From Cloacibacillus evryensis DSM 19522 (lineage in GTDB: Bacteria; Synergistota; Synergistia; Synergistales; Synergistaceae), in assembly GCF_000585335.1 (NCBI RefSeq), contig NZ_KK073872.1, forward strand, positions 1,789,283-1,853,282: a stretch of 64,000 nucleotides of DNA. Direction: 5' to 3'. The notes under the pieces were generated by a model. It was not told where the DNA came from and ran no database searches. It saw only the letters and a list, made by a program, of their open reading frames with translations. Position numbers and translations under genes: made by a program. Below, piece after piece: positions 8,477 to 16,846 of the stretch (positions are counted from its first letter, which is position 1; each line of letters starts with the position of its first letter).

Positions 8477-8682
8477 GAACCATTACAACAATGAGCGGAG
8501 ATACGTGGGATGTAATTGCATGGCGCATATGGGGCGACGGCGCTGACCAAGGCCACATGGCGGATCTCATCGGGGCCAACCAGCAGCATGTGCAGACAGC
8601 AATGTTCCCAGGGAATGTGACGCTGGCAGTACCGGAAATAACGGAAGAAGAGCCGGCATCGGTCCCGCCGTGGAGGCAGTGA
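8473..8682 (+). CDS. Tail protein X (LysM-like, gpX)
   Basis: 69 residues, overlapping the tape-measure stop by ATGA. It has the gpX pattern: a short LysM-like fold with GDTWDVIAWRIWG and a middle QQHVQTAMFPGNVTLAVP segment. In P2-like phages it is encoded beside gpD/tape measure and may bind peptidoglycan or link baseplate parts. Length (60-70) is typical. Confidence 0.8.
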   Translation: MRTITTMSGDTWDVIAWRIWGDGADQGHMADLIGANQQHVQTAMFPGNVTLAVPEITEEEPASVPPWRQ

Positions 8683-8683
8683 G

Positions 8684-9802
8684 ATGCCGGAAGTGAAAAA
8701 AAATGACAAGGCACGCCGGGCGCGCCTTGAGATAACAATCGCGGGGGCTGATATCACGAAGGATATCGCCCCTTTTCTTGTCTCTTTTAGCTATGAAGAT
8801 AACCGCAGCGGCGAAGCCGACTCCATCTCCGTAACGCTAGAAGACAGAGACGGGCGCTTTCGCGGCGACTGGTTCCCGAAGAAAAATTCTACGGTCACGG
8901 CGGCTATAAAAGTATCTGATTGGGAAAAAAACGGCGATAGCCAAATCCTGAAATGTGGAACTTTTGAACTCGACGAAATAGAGGCAACGCAAGGCTCATT
9001 AACGATGAAAGGGGTATCCACCCCGATCACCGCGGGGGGCCGCCGCGAGAAAATAACGCGAACATGGGAAAAGGCGTATTTGAAGACCGTTGCCCAGGAT
9101 GTGGCGAAAAAGGCCGGCTTGGAGCTGAATTATACGGCTGTAGATAATCCATATTTCGGGAGAATAGACCAGAAGCAGGAGTCTTCGTTGGAGTTCCTTT
9201 CCCGGATTGTACATAAAGCGGGATTGGCAATCAAAATTGTGCACGGTAAAGTGGCGATATACAACGAGGTTGACGCAGAAAAGGAGGAGGCCGCGTTCAC
9301 CATAGTACGCACAGGCGGCTATGTAACAGATTGGAATTTTCGCACGCAGTCCGTGGATACGTATAAATCATGCGAAGTCAGCTATTTTGACCCGAAAACC
9401 AAGGTCACATTCACGGGCACAGCTACATCTTCCGGCGAGAATGACCCCAGCGGACAAGTGCTGCGAATTAGCAATGAACGAGTCGAAAGCAATGCCGAGG
9501 CAATAAAACTCGCCGAGAAAAAACTGCGCGATTCCAACAAGCGTGAAGCGACCGGACATCTGGACTGCGTGGGCAATACCCTCATGCTCGATGGCATGGT
9601 TATAGCCGTCTCCGGTTTCGGCACTTTTGACGGCAAATATCGCATCGCAAAATCAACACACTCCATAGATAGCAGCGGCTATACAACCGCTGTAGACCTG
9701 GAATCAGGTCCGCCATCCGTGCGGGCCGGAGGTAAAGGCGAGAAAAAAGCGGACAAAAAGAAGAAGGGCAAGAAGGATTGGAGTAAATACTGGAAGGAGT
9801 GA
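8684..9802 (+). CDS. Baseplate hub protein gpD (late control D family)
   Basis: 372 residues, one base after the previous stop. It has the GPD/Phage_GPD family layout: N-terminal strand-rich domain (SVTLEDRDGRFRGDWFP), a middle EFLSRIVHKAGL segment and a C-terminal LysM-like region (YRIAKSTHSIDSSGYTT). The last 25 residues are almost all Lys/Gly and likely disordered. In P2 and in contractile injection systems this is the hub that carries the spike. It overlaps the following spike gene by 4 bp. Confidence 0.85.
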   Translation: MPEVKKNDKARRARLEITIAGADITKDIAPFLVSFSYEDNRSGEADSISVTLEDRDGRFRGDWFPKKNSTVTAAIKVSDWEKNGDSQILKCGTFELDEIEATQGSLTMKGVSTPITAGGRREKITRTWEKAYLKTVAQDVAKKAGLELNYTAVDNPYFGRIDQKQESSLEFLSRIVHKAGLAIKIVHGKVAIYNEVDAEKEEAAFTIVRTGGYVTDWNFRTQSVDTYKSCEVSYFDPKTKVTFTGTATSSGENDPSGQVLRISNERVESNAEAIKLAEKKLRDSNKREATGHLDCVGNTLMLDGMVIAVSGFGTFDGKYRIAKSTHSIDSSGYTTAVDLESGPPSVRAGGKGEKKADKKKKGKKDWSKYWKE

Positions 9803-10278
9803 GAACCACGGCCAACTACGAAGACCTGTTTCGCATCGGCGAAATTTCCGCCGTATACCCCGAGCGACATCGCGTTCGCGTAAAATTTGCCGACAAAGAC
9901 GGGCTTGTATCTGATGAGCTGCCGGTGCTCGTCGTCGGCTCGCTCAAAAACAAAGCGCAATGCCTCCCCGACGAGGGCGAACTTGTGCTTTGCGCTTTTC
10001 TGCCCAGCGGCGAAGAGGCGGGCTTCGTGCTCGGGTCATTTTACTCGGAGGCGGATCTGCCTCTGTCAAACGACCGCGATGAATATGTCCTGAAAATTCC
10101 CGGTGGCGGTTGTATCGCCATGCATCGAAAAAATCACACGATCACTCTGGTCGATTATCACGGGTCAAAGATGGTGTGGAAAAACGGCAACATCACGCTA
10201 AAAAGCGCGGCGAATATCTATCTCAATCCAGACGGCGACGTGCCAGTGCCGGCGCACATCTCGGCGCAGTTTGATTAG
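9799..10278 (+). CDS. Baseplate assembly / spike protein gpV
   Basis: 159 residues from a GTG that overlaps the previous stop; AAGGAG lies just upstream. An OB-fold start (IGEISAVYPERHRVRVKFAD) followed by GEEAGFVLGSFYSEADLP and a short beta-helix tail (KNGNITLKSAANIYLNPDG) is typical of gpV puncturing spikes. It is followed by a PAAR protein that would cap its tip. Confidence 0.85.
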   Translation: MRTTANYEDLFRIGEISAVYPERHRVRVKFADKDGLVSDELPVLVVGSLKNKAQCLPDEGELVLCAFLPSGEEAGFVLGSFYSEADLPLSNDRDEYVLKIPGGGCIAMHRKNHTITLVDYHGSKMVWKNGNITLKSAANIYLNPDGDVPVPAHISAQFD

Positions 10279-10287
10279 GCAGAAAAG

Positions 10288-10581
10288 ATGCCAGCACTGA
10301 CAAGACAGGGCGACAACTGCACGGGGCACGACGATTGCCCTCCGCGTCCGCTTGCCACTGGAAGCCCAAACGTATTCGTGAACGGTCGCCCAGCCGGGCG
10401 AGTAAATGCTGATCAGTACGAAAACCACGGGTGCTTCGCCCATGCTTCCCACAGCGCCGTGATAGCATCCGGCAGCAGCAATACTTTTATCAACGGCTTC
10501 CCCGCTGGGCGCATCGGCGACCCCGTAAGCTGCGGCGGCAGTGTTGCCGTGGGCAGCCCAAACGTATTTGTAGGAGGGTGA
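10288..10581 (+). CDS. PAAR-domain spike tip protein
   Basis: 97 residues with paired repeats SPNVFVNGRPAGR, SNTFINGFPAGRIGD and SPNVFVGG, and Cys/His residues spaced for a metal site (CTGHDDC, HGCFAHASH, SCGG). This is the PAAR cone that sharpens the tip of gpV/VgrG spikes. The placement right after gpV supports the call. ATG is used with a weak AGAAAAG site. Confidence 0.9.
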   Translation: MPALTRQGDNCTGHDDCPPRPLATGSPNVFVNGRPAGRVNADQYENHGCFAHASHSAVIASGSSNTFINGFPAGRIGDPVSCGGSVAVGSPNVFVGG

Positions 10582-10609
10582 TATATATGGGATAGGCAGC
10601 TTTGGCAAA

Positions 10610-10987
10610 GTGATATTTGAGGCAAGTTCAGATTTGGTACGCACCTTCTCCGAACTACAGCAAAAAAATTCGGCTCGCTACGCCGAACACGAGGTTATCG
10701 GCAAAAAGCCGTTACTTGAATTCCTCGGGCCGGGACTTGAAGAAATATCCTTTAAGCTACAGCTAATGTCCAGCTTGGGCGTCAAACCCGATGAAGAGGT
10801 GAAGGTGCTGCAGGAGATGCGCGACGCCGGGGAGGTAGGACAGCTCATTTTTGGCGAGATCAAAATCGGCAAGTTCGTCATAGTAGACCTATCCCAGCAG
10901 GAAGGGCCACGGGATAGGCATGGCGCGCCTACGTGGATCGAGGTCGAGCTAACCATAAAGGAGTATGTTTCACATGCTGACAAATGA
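10610..10987 (+). CDS. Tail protein gpU-like, start codon unclear
   Basis: 125 residues from the GTG at 10610 (VIFEASSDLVRTFSEL...). It matches P2 gpU-type proteins, including GLEEISFKLQLMSSLG and the C-terminal TWIEVELTIKEY; these cap the tail or join baseplate parts. Relatives usually begin with a few more residues ending in GSFG-V-F; that segment (IGSFGK) is coded in frame here from an ATA at 10592. The ATG at 10587, ideally spaced from GGAGGG, is in another frame and stops at once. So either ATA or GTG is used, or a small frameshift has damaged the start. Confidence 0.7.
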   Translation: MIFEASSDLVRTFSELQQKNSARYAEHEVIGKKPLLEFLGPGLEEISFKLQLMSSLGVKPDEEVKVLQEMRDAGEVGQLIFGEIKIGKFVIVDLSQQEGPRDRHGAPTWIEVELTIKEYVSHADK

Positions 10988-11312
10988 ATTGGAGGTAATG
11001 CTTGACGGTAAAACTGATATATTCGGAGCAATAGGCTTACAGAATATACATAATTGTCTTAACGCTATCGCCTCGACCCGAATCGGAAGCGTGCCGCTCT
11101 ATCGCCATTTCGGCACGGATTGGGAATGGGTAGATAAACCGGAACCATACGCAATGGCAAAGTATCGCGCCGACCTTATGGAGGCGATAGACAAATACGA
11201 GCCGAGAATAAAGGTGATATCCATCTCGTTCAGGCGGAGTACAGCGGATGCGTTCGACGGAAAACTCTATCCGATTGTAAGATTTAAAATCAGAGAGGGG
11301 GTGGAAATATGA
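10974..11312 (+). CDS. Baseplate wedge protein W (gp25-like)
   Basis: 112 residues from the ATG at 10974, which sits 10 bp after AAAGGAG; the ATG at 10965 is too close to it. The GPW/gp25 pattern is clear: IFGAIGLQNIHNCLNAIASTRIGSVP near the start and PRIKVISISF in the C-terminal half. The protein forms the baseplate wedge that starts sheath assembly. It overlaps both neighbours slightly, indicating a tight operon. Confidence 0.85.
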   Translation: MLTNELEVMLDGKTDIFGAIGLQNIHNCLNAIASTRIGSVPLYRHFGTDWEWVDKPEPYAMAKYRADLMEAIDKYEPRIKVISISFRRSTADAFDGKLYPIVRFKIREGVEI

Positions 11313-12454
11313 GCTTGTTCAGCACACTGCCGCAAGTGGAATTCGCGCCCAAAGAGGCAGATGCAATACTGGAAGAGCTCGTCGCCAGATATGAAGATGC
11401 CGCTGGGATAACGCTATACCCCGCAGACCCGGTGCGGCTTTTTCTGAACACGATCGCCTATGAACTAGCGCAGCAGCGCAGCTTGATAGATTACGCCGCG
11501 AAGATGAATCTACTGGCGTATGCGCAGGGCGATTACCTTGACCACCTCGGTGCTTTTGTCCCTGTGGCACGATTGCCAGCAACTGCGGCTACCGTGACAG
11601 TACGGTTTGCATTATCCGCTGTGTTGGATATGGCCGTAACCATTCCTGCGGGCACGAGGGTAACGCCAAGAGCATCACCCGATCTCTATTTTGCCACGGA
11701 TGCCGTTGCGGTTGTTCCTGCTGGCTCGCCGTACGCTGATTGTGTATGTACATGCACATACACAGGAAAACAAGGCAACGGTTTTTTGGCAGGGCAGGTA
11801 CTTTCACTGGTAGATCCGATCGAATACGTTAAGAGCGTGCTGAATGTTACTACTAGCGCGGGCGGCGCAGATATCGAAGGTGACGAGAGTTACCGAGAAC
11901 GTATCCAGCTGGTACTTGAATCGCTCTCAGTCGCCGGTCCAATTAACGCTTATCGATATTGGGCGCTTTCCGCAAGCGCAAAAATCGCGGACGTATCCGT
12001 CGCCGGACCAGCAGAAGATGCCGAGATAGACCCTGGCAACGTATACATATACCCGCTCCTGCAGGATGGATGTTTGCCGGACGCAGAGACCCTACAGGCA
12101 GTAAATGCGGTCGTGAATGCGGATGATATACGACCGCTTACGGATAACGTGCATGTCTGCGCGCCAACCCCAATAAAGTTCACGCTTACCATTACGTACT
12201 GGATAGCAAAAGATATGCAGACGCAGGCCGTGGCCATTAAAAAAGCGGTAGATGCGGCCATTGCAGAGTGGATAGTGTGGCAGAGAAATAAGCTGGGGCG
12301 CGATATCAACCCGTCAGAACTTATACACAGAGTAATTGCCGCGGGCGCAAAAAGAGCGGTCGTAACTTCTCCATCATTTACCAAGGTGAGCTACAAGCAA
12401 GTAGCGATTTGTGCATCTTCGGGGATTACGTTTGGAGGGCTGGAGGATGGCTAA
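11309..12454 (+). CDS. Baseplate assembly protein J
   Basis: 381 residues, ATGA overlap with the previous gene and GGGGGTGG as ribosome site. It has the gpJ/gp47 signature: LFLNTIAYELAQQRSLIDYAAKMNLL near residue 55, GDYLDHLGAFVPVAR, ESYRERIQLVLES-like segment (DESYRERIQLVLESLSV) and the C-terminal INPSELIHRVIAAGAKR. It builds the wedge ring with W and I. Confidence 0.9.
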   Translation: MSLFSTLPQVEFAPKEADAILEELVARYEDAAGITLYPADPVRLFLNTIAYELAQQRSLIDYAAKMNLLAYAQGDYLDHLGAFVPVARLPATAATVTVRFALSAVLDMAVTIPAGTRVTPRASPDLYFATDAVAVVPAGSPYADCVCTCTYTGKQGNGFLAGQVLSLVDPIEYVKSVLNVTTSAGGADIEGDESYRERIQLVLESLSVAGPINAYRYWALSASAKIADVSVAGPAEDAEIDPGNVYIYPLLQDGCLPDAETLQAVNAVVNADDIRPLTDNVHVCAPTPIKFTLTITYWIAKDMQTQAVAIKKAVDAAIAEWIVWQRNKLGRDINPSELIHRVIAAGAKRAVVTSPSFTKVSYKQVAICASSGITFGGLEDG

Positions 12455-13982
12455 GCTATTGCCAGACCTGAGTCTGTTTGACATTCTCCCTGATTCAATA
12501 TCCGACATTACAGAAGTGCGCAATGGAGCAACAGCAATCGATCCTGAGTTAAGGAGAATATCAGTAGCAACGAAAGAAGCCCTCTTGCTCTCACGCATCG
12601 ACGAACTTGACGAAGATACAATCGATCTGCTGGCTTGGCAATTCCACCTCGATGTTTATGAGCCCGCCCCCCTTTCGATCGACATAAAAAGGAAGCTCAT
12701 AAAAACGGCCATCTCCTGGCATCGTAAAAAAGGAACGAAATGGGCGGTATTGGAGCTACTCTCCACGCTAGGCTATGACTGCGAGATATTTGAGTACAAG
12801 GATCTGATTGCGGCATCTGAAAAAGCCGGCGTAAAGTTCCTTGATGGTACGTGGGATATAGCGACCAATAACGGCGTGGATATATTCGCTCCAGTCGAGG
12901 GCTTCCCGGATCTTGCGAATTGGGCCTGCTTTGCGGTAAAAACAAATCTGACCGCATTCGATCACCCTAATTGGCCGGATGATCTCAGGTGGGCTGTGAA
13001 CGCAGCCAAACCAGCCAGGTCGTACGCGCTGTACTGGTATTGGATTTATATGCATTTTATCGTTAAGGTCCTTGCCAGAATGACGCGGCTGTACATGAAA
13101 AAAGAGTTTAGAGTATGCTATCCGTGGTGCTGGAACGTCATCGACCCATACGCGCCATGGTATTTAGGCACAGACGGAATCACATATGCCCTTGGCGACG
13201 AAGGACTATACCTAGACGGAACATGGTGTTTAGGCGATGGAACGAACCCCGTATACGACAGATATGTCTACGACTGCGGGTTTTATATCGATTTGGCAGC
13301 ATCTAAACAAATACATCTTCGTTATGGTAGCGTCGAGTATATAGCCTCCGGCGAACCCACGCCACTTTGTGTCGGCGACAGGTGGTATCTCGACGAACGT
13401 AACGCATTTGTACTCCGCTCCGTAAAAACGATGCGCAAAGGCTCCAATTTGAAACTCAATCCGCTAACATCTGTCGGTTCTGCATCGCACTACCACATTA
13501 CGTTTGGGCACAATGCAACGTATCTCGACGATTTTTATTATCTCGACGGCAGTTGGAATATTGCCGCCGACACGAAAATCGCAATCGGCGACCTACGAAA
13601 AGGTACTTGCCTAGACGGGACGTGGGATATCGCCAATGAAGGCACGTACAGCATTAACGGCGAGCGCCAGTTTTCGAAAACTGTACCTATACCACTTCGC
13701 GGGCCATTAATCGGAGAGCGGTGTGAGCGATATATCGGTGATACAATCTGCCTCGATCTTGACGGCACATGGGAGATCGCCGATGAATATTATTTAGGCG
13801 ACGAGCTGTACCTCGACGGCTCCTGGGACCTTGGGGCGGGATTCCATCTCGGAAATGAAGACCGCAATTATATAGACGGCTCATGGGATATATGTGATGA
13901 GACGCTCTACCTTGACGGCACGTGGAACATCGACGACCCGATGCCAGAGTGTCATGGCGTCGTCGAAATACATAAAGTTTAG
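12447..13982 (+). CDS. Tail protein I with C-terminal LDG[ST]W repeat extension
   Basis: 511 residues from the ATG at 12447 (TGGAGG just before). Residues 1-200 match gpI baseplate proteins (LLPDLSLFDILPDSI..., DLLAWQFHLDVYEP, RKLIKTAISWHRKKGTKWAV), a family normally about 180-220 long. The remaining 300 residues are an extension with eight copies of a short [LI]DG[ST]W motif, each followed by a hydrophobic pair, near bases 12839, 13211, 13542, 13611, 13758, 13811, 13873 and 13912. This looks like a repeated beta unit and may form the fibre-attachment or display part. It overlaps gpJ by 8 bp. Confidence 0.8.
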   Translation: MAKLLPDLSLFDILPDSISDITEVRNGATAIDPELRRISVATKEALLLSRIDELDEDTIDLLAWQFHLDVYEPAPLSIDIKRKLIKTAISWHRKKGTKWAVLELLSTLGYDCEIFEYKDLIAASEKAGVKFLDGTWDIATNNGVDIFAPVEGFPDLANWACFAVKTNLTAFDHPNWPDDLRWAVNAAKPARSYALYWYWIYMHFIVKVLARMTRLYMKKEFRVCYPWCWNVIDPYAPWYLGTDGITYALGDEGLYLDGTWCLGDGTNPVYDRYVYDCGFYIDLAASKQIHLRYGSVEYIASGEPTPLCVGDRWYLDERNAFVLRSVKTMRKGSNLKLNPLTSVGSASHYHITFGHNATYLDDFYYLDGSWNIAADTKIAIGDLRKGTCLDGTWDIANEGTYSINGERQFSKTVPIPLRGPLIGERCERYIGDTICLDLDGTWEIADEYYLGDELYLDGSWDLGAGFHLGNEDRNYIDGSWDICDETLYLDGTWNIDDPMPECHGVVEIHKV

Positions 13983-13996
13983 GGGGGGTGATAAAT

Positions 13997-14377
13997 ATGG
14001 CAGAAGGAGTGACAACAAATGCTTTCCGCAAGCGCATCGCCGCACAGATGGCTGGAGGCGCGGTTTGTCCCAAAATTGCACAGATGGCCTTTGGCGATGG
14101 CGGACATAACGCGGATGGTACCGCAAAAGCGGCCAACGCGGAGCAAACGGCTTTAAATCACGAGCTGCTTCGCAAGGACCTGCTCACTGTACAGCAGGAG
14201 GATGGCTATTCGGTCACGGGCATGGGGAGATTGCTAAAAACGGAATTAGTCGGCCAAACGATATCCGAGGCAGGCTTGTTGGACGCATCTGGCAATTTGG
14301 TGGGCCTCAAAAACTTCGCAATGAAAATAAAAGAAGAAGATGAGTGGTACGACGTGAGCATTCGCGTCGATTTCTAA
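13997..14377 (+). CDS. Tail-collar fibre N-terminal-like protein
   Basis: 126 residues from the ATG at 13997, 8-9 bp after GGGGGG; a GTG at 13988 is possible. The sequence resembles the N-terminal tail-collar domain of P2 gpH-type fibres (KIAQMAFGDGGHNADG, LNHELLRKDL, TELVGQTISEAGLLDASG) that fixes fibres to the baseplate, but here it is a separate short protein. It lies between gpI and the fibre gene. Confidence 0.65.
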   Translation: MAEGVTTNAFRKRIAAQMAGGAVCPKIAQMAFGDGGHNADGTAKAANAEQTALNHELLRKDLLTVQQEDGYSVTGMGRLLKTELVGQTISEAGLLDASGNLVGLKNFAMKIKEEDEWYDVSIRVDF

Positions 14378-14398
14378 TCTAAAAAAGGAGGGAGCAAA

Positions 14399-15322
14399 TT
14401 GACTCTTCCGCATACGATAATAACCAAAATCCCCGTAAACGAAAGGACTCCAGCTAATCCAGCAACATTTAATACACGTTACGCTGAGGTCGACGATAAT
14501 TTTACAAACCACGAAACTCGCCTGACCAATAATGAAGCAGAAGTCCGTAACGCCCGTGGCGGCAAGGATAACCTGAACGAGCGCCTTGCAGAAATGGACA
14601 ACAGTATTTCCGGCCTTGACCCAGATATGCAGAACATGCTTGTGTCCAGCATCATGCAGGCGTTGTCCGCTGCAGGGAACGCGAACAAGGAAACCAGAAA
14701 AACGCTCGAGCAGCGTTTTCAGACTGGCATCGCAACGATCCACAACAGAGGGATCATCTCGGGTTGCGTGGTAACGAAGTCGAGCACTGCAACGCGCAAC
14801 TGCTCTATGGCAGCCGGCAAGATATTTATCGGCGGCAGGATTATCCCTGTAGAAGCCGAGCCGAACGGGGCCGCCATCCCTGGCAACAGCGGAAGCTCCG
14901 CCGCATACTGCTACCTTTACATCGGCAAGAATACCTCTGGCAAATATGAGATGTTCTGTACCGCGCTCGGGGAGGATGTGCCAGACGGCGGCCTGCAGCT
15001 CTACAAAGTGACAGTTCCCGCCGGCAACATCGAAGCCACAGACCAGTACCTCACCAGCTGCACCCTCACCGACGTGCGGCGTATGGAAAGCGGAGCGCCA
15101 GCAGTGTTCGCCACCGCACCCTATATCTATGTAGCGATGCCGCACTCGATGCTCAACGCCGATTACGCCATCGACATAGATATCATGGACTTCACCGGGT
15201 GTGGCTTCCAACTTGGCTATGTCTATACGGCGGACCGCGCTGCCAACGGCTTCAAACTCTGCTTAAACGGAGTGGCTGATGATGTGCGCTGCCGGTGGAC
15301 CGCGCGTAAATTGGATTTATAG
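14399..15322 (+). CDS. Tail fibre protein
   Basis: 307 residues from a TTG after AAGGAGGGAGC; no in-frame ATG is near. Residues 1-110 are helical (ADRYAEVDDNF-type start, ETRLTNNEAEVRNARGGKDNLNERLAEM), then a beta-rich distal part with Gly/Ser and Tyr-rich strands (AAYCYLYIGKNTSGKYEMFC). No chaperone domain is seen. Placed directly upstream of the unknown gene at 15355 and the DGR target, so it likely carries or supports the variable tip. Confidence 0.6.
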   Translation: MTLPHTIITKIPVNERTPANPATFNTRYAEVDDNFTNHETRLTNNEAEVRNARGGKDNLNERLAEMDNSISGLDPDMQNMLVSSIMQALSAAGNANKETRKTLEQRFQTGIATIHNRGIISGCVVTKSSTATRNCSMAAGKIFIGGRIIPVEAEPNGAAIPGNSGSSAAYCYLYIGKNTSGKYEMFCTALGEDVPDGGLQLYKVTVPAGNIEATDQYLTSCTLTDVRRMESGAPAVFATAPYIYVAMPHSMLNADYAIDIDIMDFTGCGFQLGYVYTADRAANGFKLCLNGVADDVRCRWTARKLDL

Positions 15323-15354
15323 GCGTTACGTTTTTTAGAAGAAAGGAGACAAGC

Positions 15355-15720
15355 ATGAGAATAACTGAAATGCAGTCAGGCCCGCACGCGCTATATAGCC
15401 TTGCGGGTACTATTTTGTCTGTTGGAGATATCTCCATTGACCTTTTTGCCGAGCAAGACGACACACAGCGGATAATCGATATCTGCGCAGACAAAAACGG
15501 CGCGCTTACAAGGGGCATAGGCGAAGCATACGTGGTCAACGTCCTTATCCCACCAGCCCATTACGTAGATGTCCCAACCGGAGAAAACGACGAGGATGGC
15601 AGACCCGTGTACATACCAGAAAAACAGCCGCTTGACACCGAGCGTGTAGAACTACTGCTTTGGAGATACGCGAAGCCTGTCACCCAGCCCCAGACAGGAA
15701 CAATAACAGAGGAGGAATAA
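15355..15720 (+). CDS. Unknown protein between fibre and DGR target
   Basis: 121 residues, AAAGGAGAC before the ATG. I do not recognise the family. The protein is mixed alpha/beta, with MQSGPHALYSLAGTILSVG at the start and an acidic C-terminal tail (TITEEE). It contains a YVPE-like segment (RPVYIPEKQPLDTERVELLLW) reminiscent of small tail-fibre accessory or assembly proteins. Its stop lies 5 bp before the DGR target start, and the target's GAGGAGG site lies inside its last codons, so the two are co-expressed; it may be a chaperone or adaptor for the variable protein. Confidence 0.5.
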   Translation: MRITEMQSGPHALYSLAGTILSVGDISIDLFAEQDDTQRIIDICADKNGALTRGIGEAYVVNVLIPPAHYVDVPTGENDEDGRPVYIPEKQPLDTERVELLLWRYAKPVTQPQTGTITEEE

Positions 15721-15725
15721 CCCAC

Positions 15726-16835
15726 ATGCCGACAATCTTTACAAAGGATACGCTGCGCGCCAGCGTGGAGGCCGCAACCGGCGGCCACGTAACCGTACTC
15801 TACGACGATAAAGGGTATCCGAGCTACATGTACAAAATACCCAAATTCACCATCGGATTCGCGTTCAAGTCCTTACTCGGGGACAGCTGGGCAAACTCGG
15901 CGCTCGCTTCGCGCGAGAACGAGACTTTTCCTGCGTTTGTAAAAAATGGCGTAGAGAAGAGCGAGCTATACATCGGCTGCTACAAAGGCAAGTTGTACGA
16001 TGGCCGTCTCTGTTCGGTCCCCGGCGTAGATCCCACAACATACATCAATTTCGACGCCGCTTCAAAATCCGCTACCGACAAGGGTGAAGGGTGGCACATT
16101 ATGTCCATCTGGGAACGCGCCGCCCTGATACACTGGTGCGCAAACAATAAAAAGATCCCGCGCGGCAACACATACTACGGACGACACCATAGCGCGACCT
16201 ACGAGTTTGGCGCGAGACAAGACGGCGGCAAACCTGGCGACACCACCGGAGACCCTGCGGCGCGCACGCTCACTGGCTCCGGCCCCGCCTCATGGAGACA
16301 CAACGCGGAGCAGTTCGGGATAGATGATCTCTGCGGCAACATCTACGAATGGCTTGTAGGCTTCAAGCTCGTGGACGGCGTGATCAAGATGATCTCCGAC
16401 AACTACTTCGACCAGGCGGAAACATCGTGGCCTGGCAGCCTCGGAGCTCTCGATTCCACGGGTGGCACAACAGACGGCACCGGAGTAACGGACGCGGGCG
16501 CGCCAGTGTTCGCCTCCGCTGTGACGAAAAAGACAGGGGAGGAAAAATATGCCGTTCAGCCGACATACTCATCCCGCGCGGCGGCAACAGGATACACCGT
16601 GCCGATCGGCCTGATCCTCGCTGGCATCGCCCCTGCAACCCGCATCTCCGGCACCTACGATACGGATGGCGCGCCCAACGGCGCACTCTACATGCGCAAC
16701 GTCGGGGAGCGCTTGCCGCTCGCTGGTGGCAGCTGGAGCAACACGTCCGACGCCGGGGTCGCCTGCCTGGACCTCGATAATCTGCGCTCGACCTCGGGCA
16801 GCAGTGTCGGCGCGCGTCCCTGCTTTGTCGCGTAG
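15726..16835 (+). CDS. DGR target: variable receptor-binding protein, C-type lectin/FGE-like fold
   Basis: 369 residues. The C-terminal two thirds carry the formylglycine-generating-enzyme-like lectin pattern (WERAALIHWCAN; FGIDDLCGNIYEWLVGF; SRAAATGYTVPIG; LPLAGGSW...GARPC), the fold used by most DGR variable proteins. The last ~42 codons are the variable repeat. Ten codons that are Asn in the template correspond to residues 336, 338, 339, 342, 349, 351, 352, 356, 358 and 360; here they read S, S, N, D, D, D, N, T, G and S. Invariant Trp, Gly, Cys and Arg residues between them keep the fold. The gene is last in the tail/fibre series, so it is probably the host-recognition tip. Confidence 0.9.
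   Translation: MPTIFTKDTLRASVEAATGGHVTVLYDDKGYPSYMYKIPKFTIGFAFKSLLGDSWANSALASRENETFPAFVKNGVEKSELYIGCYKGKLYDGRLCSVPGVDPTTYINFDAASKSATDKGEGWHIMSIWERAALIHWCANNKKIPRGNTYYGRHHSATYEFGARQDGGKPGDTTGDPAARTLTGSGPASWRHNAEQFGIDDLCGNIYEWLVGFKLVDGVIKMISDNYFDQAETSWPGSLGALDSTGGTTDGTGVTDAGAPVFASAVTKKTGEEKYAVQPTYSSRAAATGYTVPIGLILAGIAPATRISGTYDTDGAPNGALYMRNVGERLPLAGGSWSNTSDAGVACLDLDNLRSTSGSSVGARPCFVA
16705..16824 (+). repeat. DGR variable repeat (VR)
   Basis: About 120 bp at the 3' end of the target gene, aligned without gaps to the template repeat 575 bp downstream. In 16706-16824 there are ten differences, and all ten fall at adenines of the template: nine A to G and one A to C (16792). C, G and T positions are identical throughout. 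One further A to G at 16705 extends the pattern. The final 18 bp (16806-16823) contain no adenine in the template and are identical, which is the expected GC-rich end of the initiation-of-mutagenic-homing site. Confidence 0.95.
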
Positions 16836-16840
16836 CGACA
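16826..16840 (+). other. Hairpin just downstream of VR (homing-associated)
   Basis: Perfect 6-bp stem TGTCGC/GCGACA with a 3-base loop GTA, starting one base after the end of VR similarity and covering the stop codon of the target gene. In the Bordetella phage BPP-1 DGR a short hairpin/cruciform a few bases after VR stimulates target recognition; this one has the same place. Confidence 0.7.
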
Positions 16841-16846
16841 CTCGAG

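Noticed and set aside
12839-13930. Possible CRISPR-like or satellite repeats in the tail protein I gene
   Set aside because: The repeated signal is at protein level (LDG[ST]W) with differing codons and uneven spacing, and it is in frame throughout.
14246-15211. 321-codon minus-strand ORF opposite the fibre genes
   Set aside because: It spans the boundary between two well-placed plus-strand phage genes, has Cys/His-rich random composition and no promoter.
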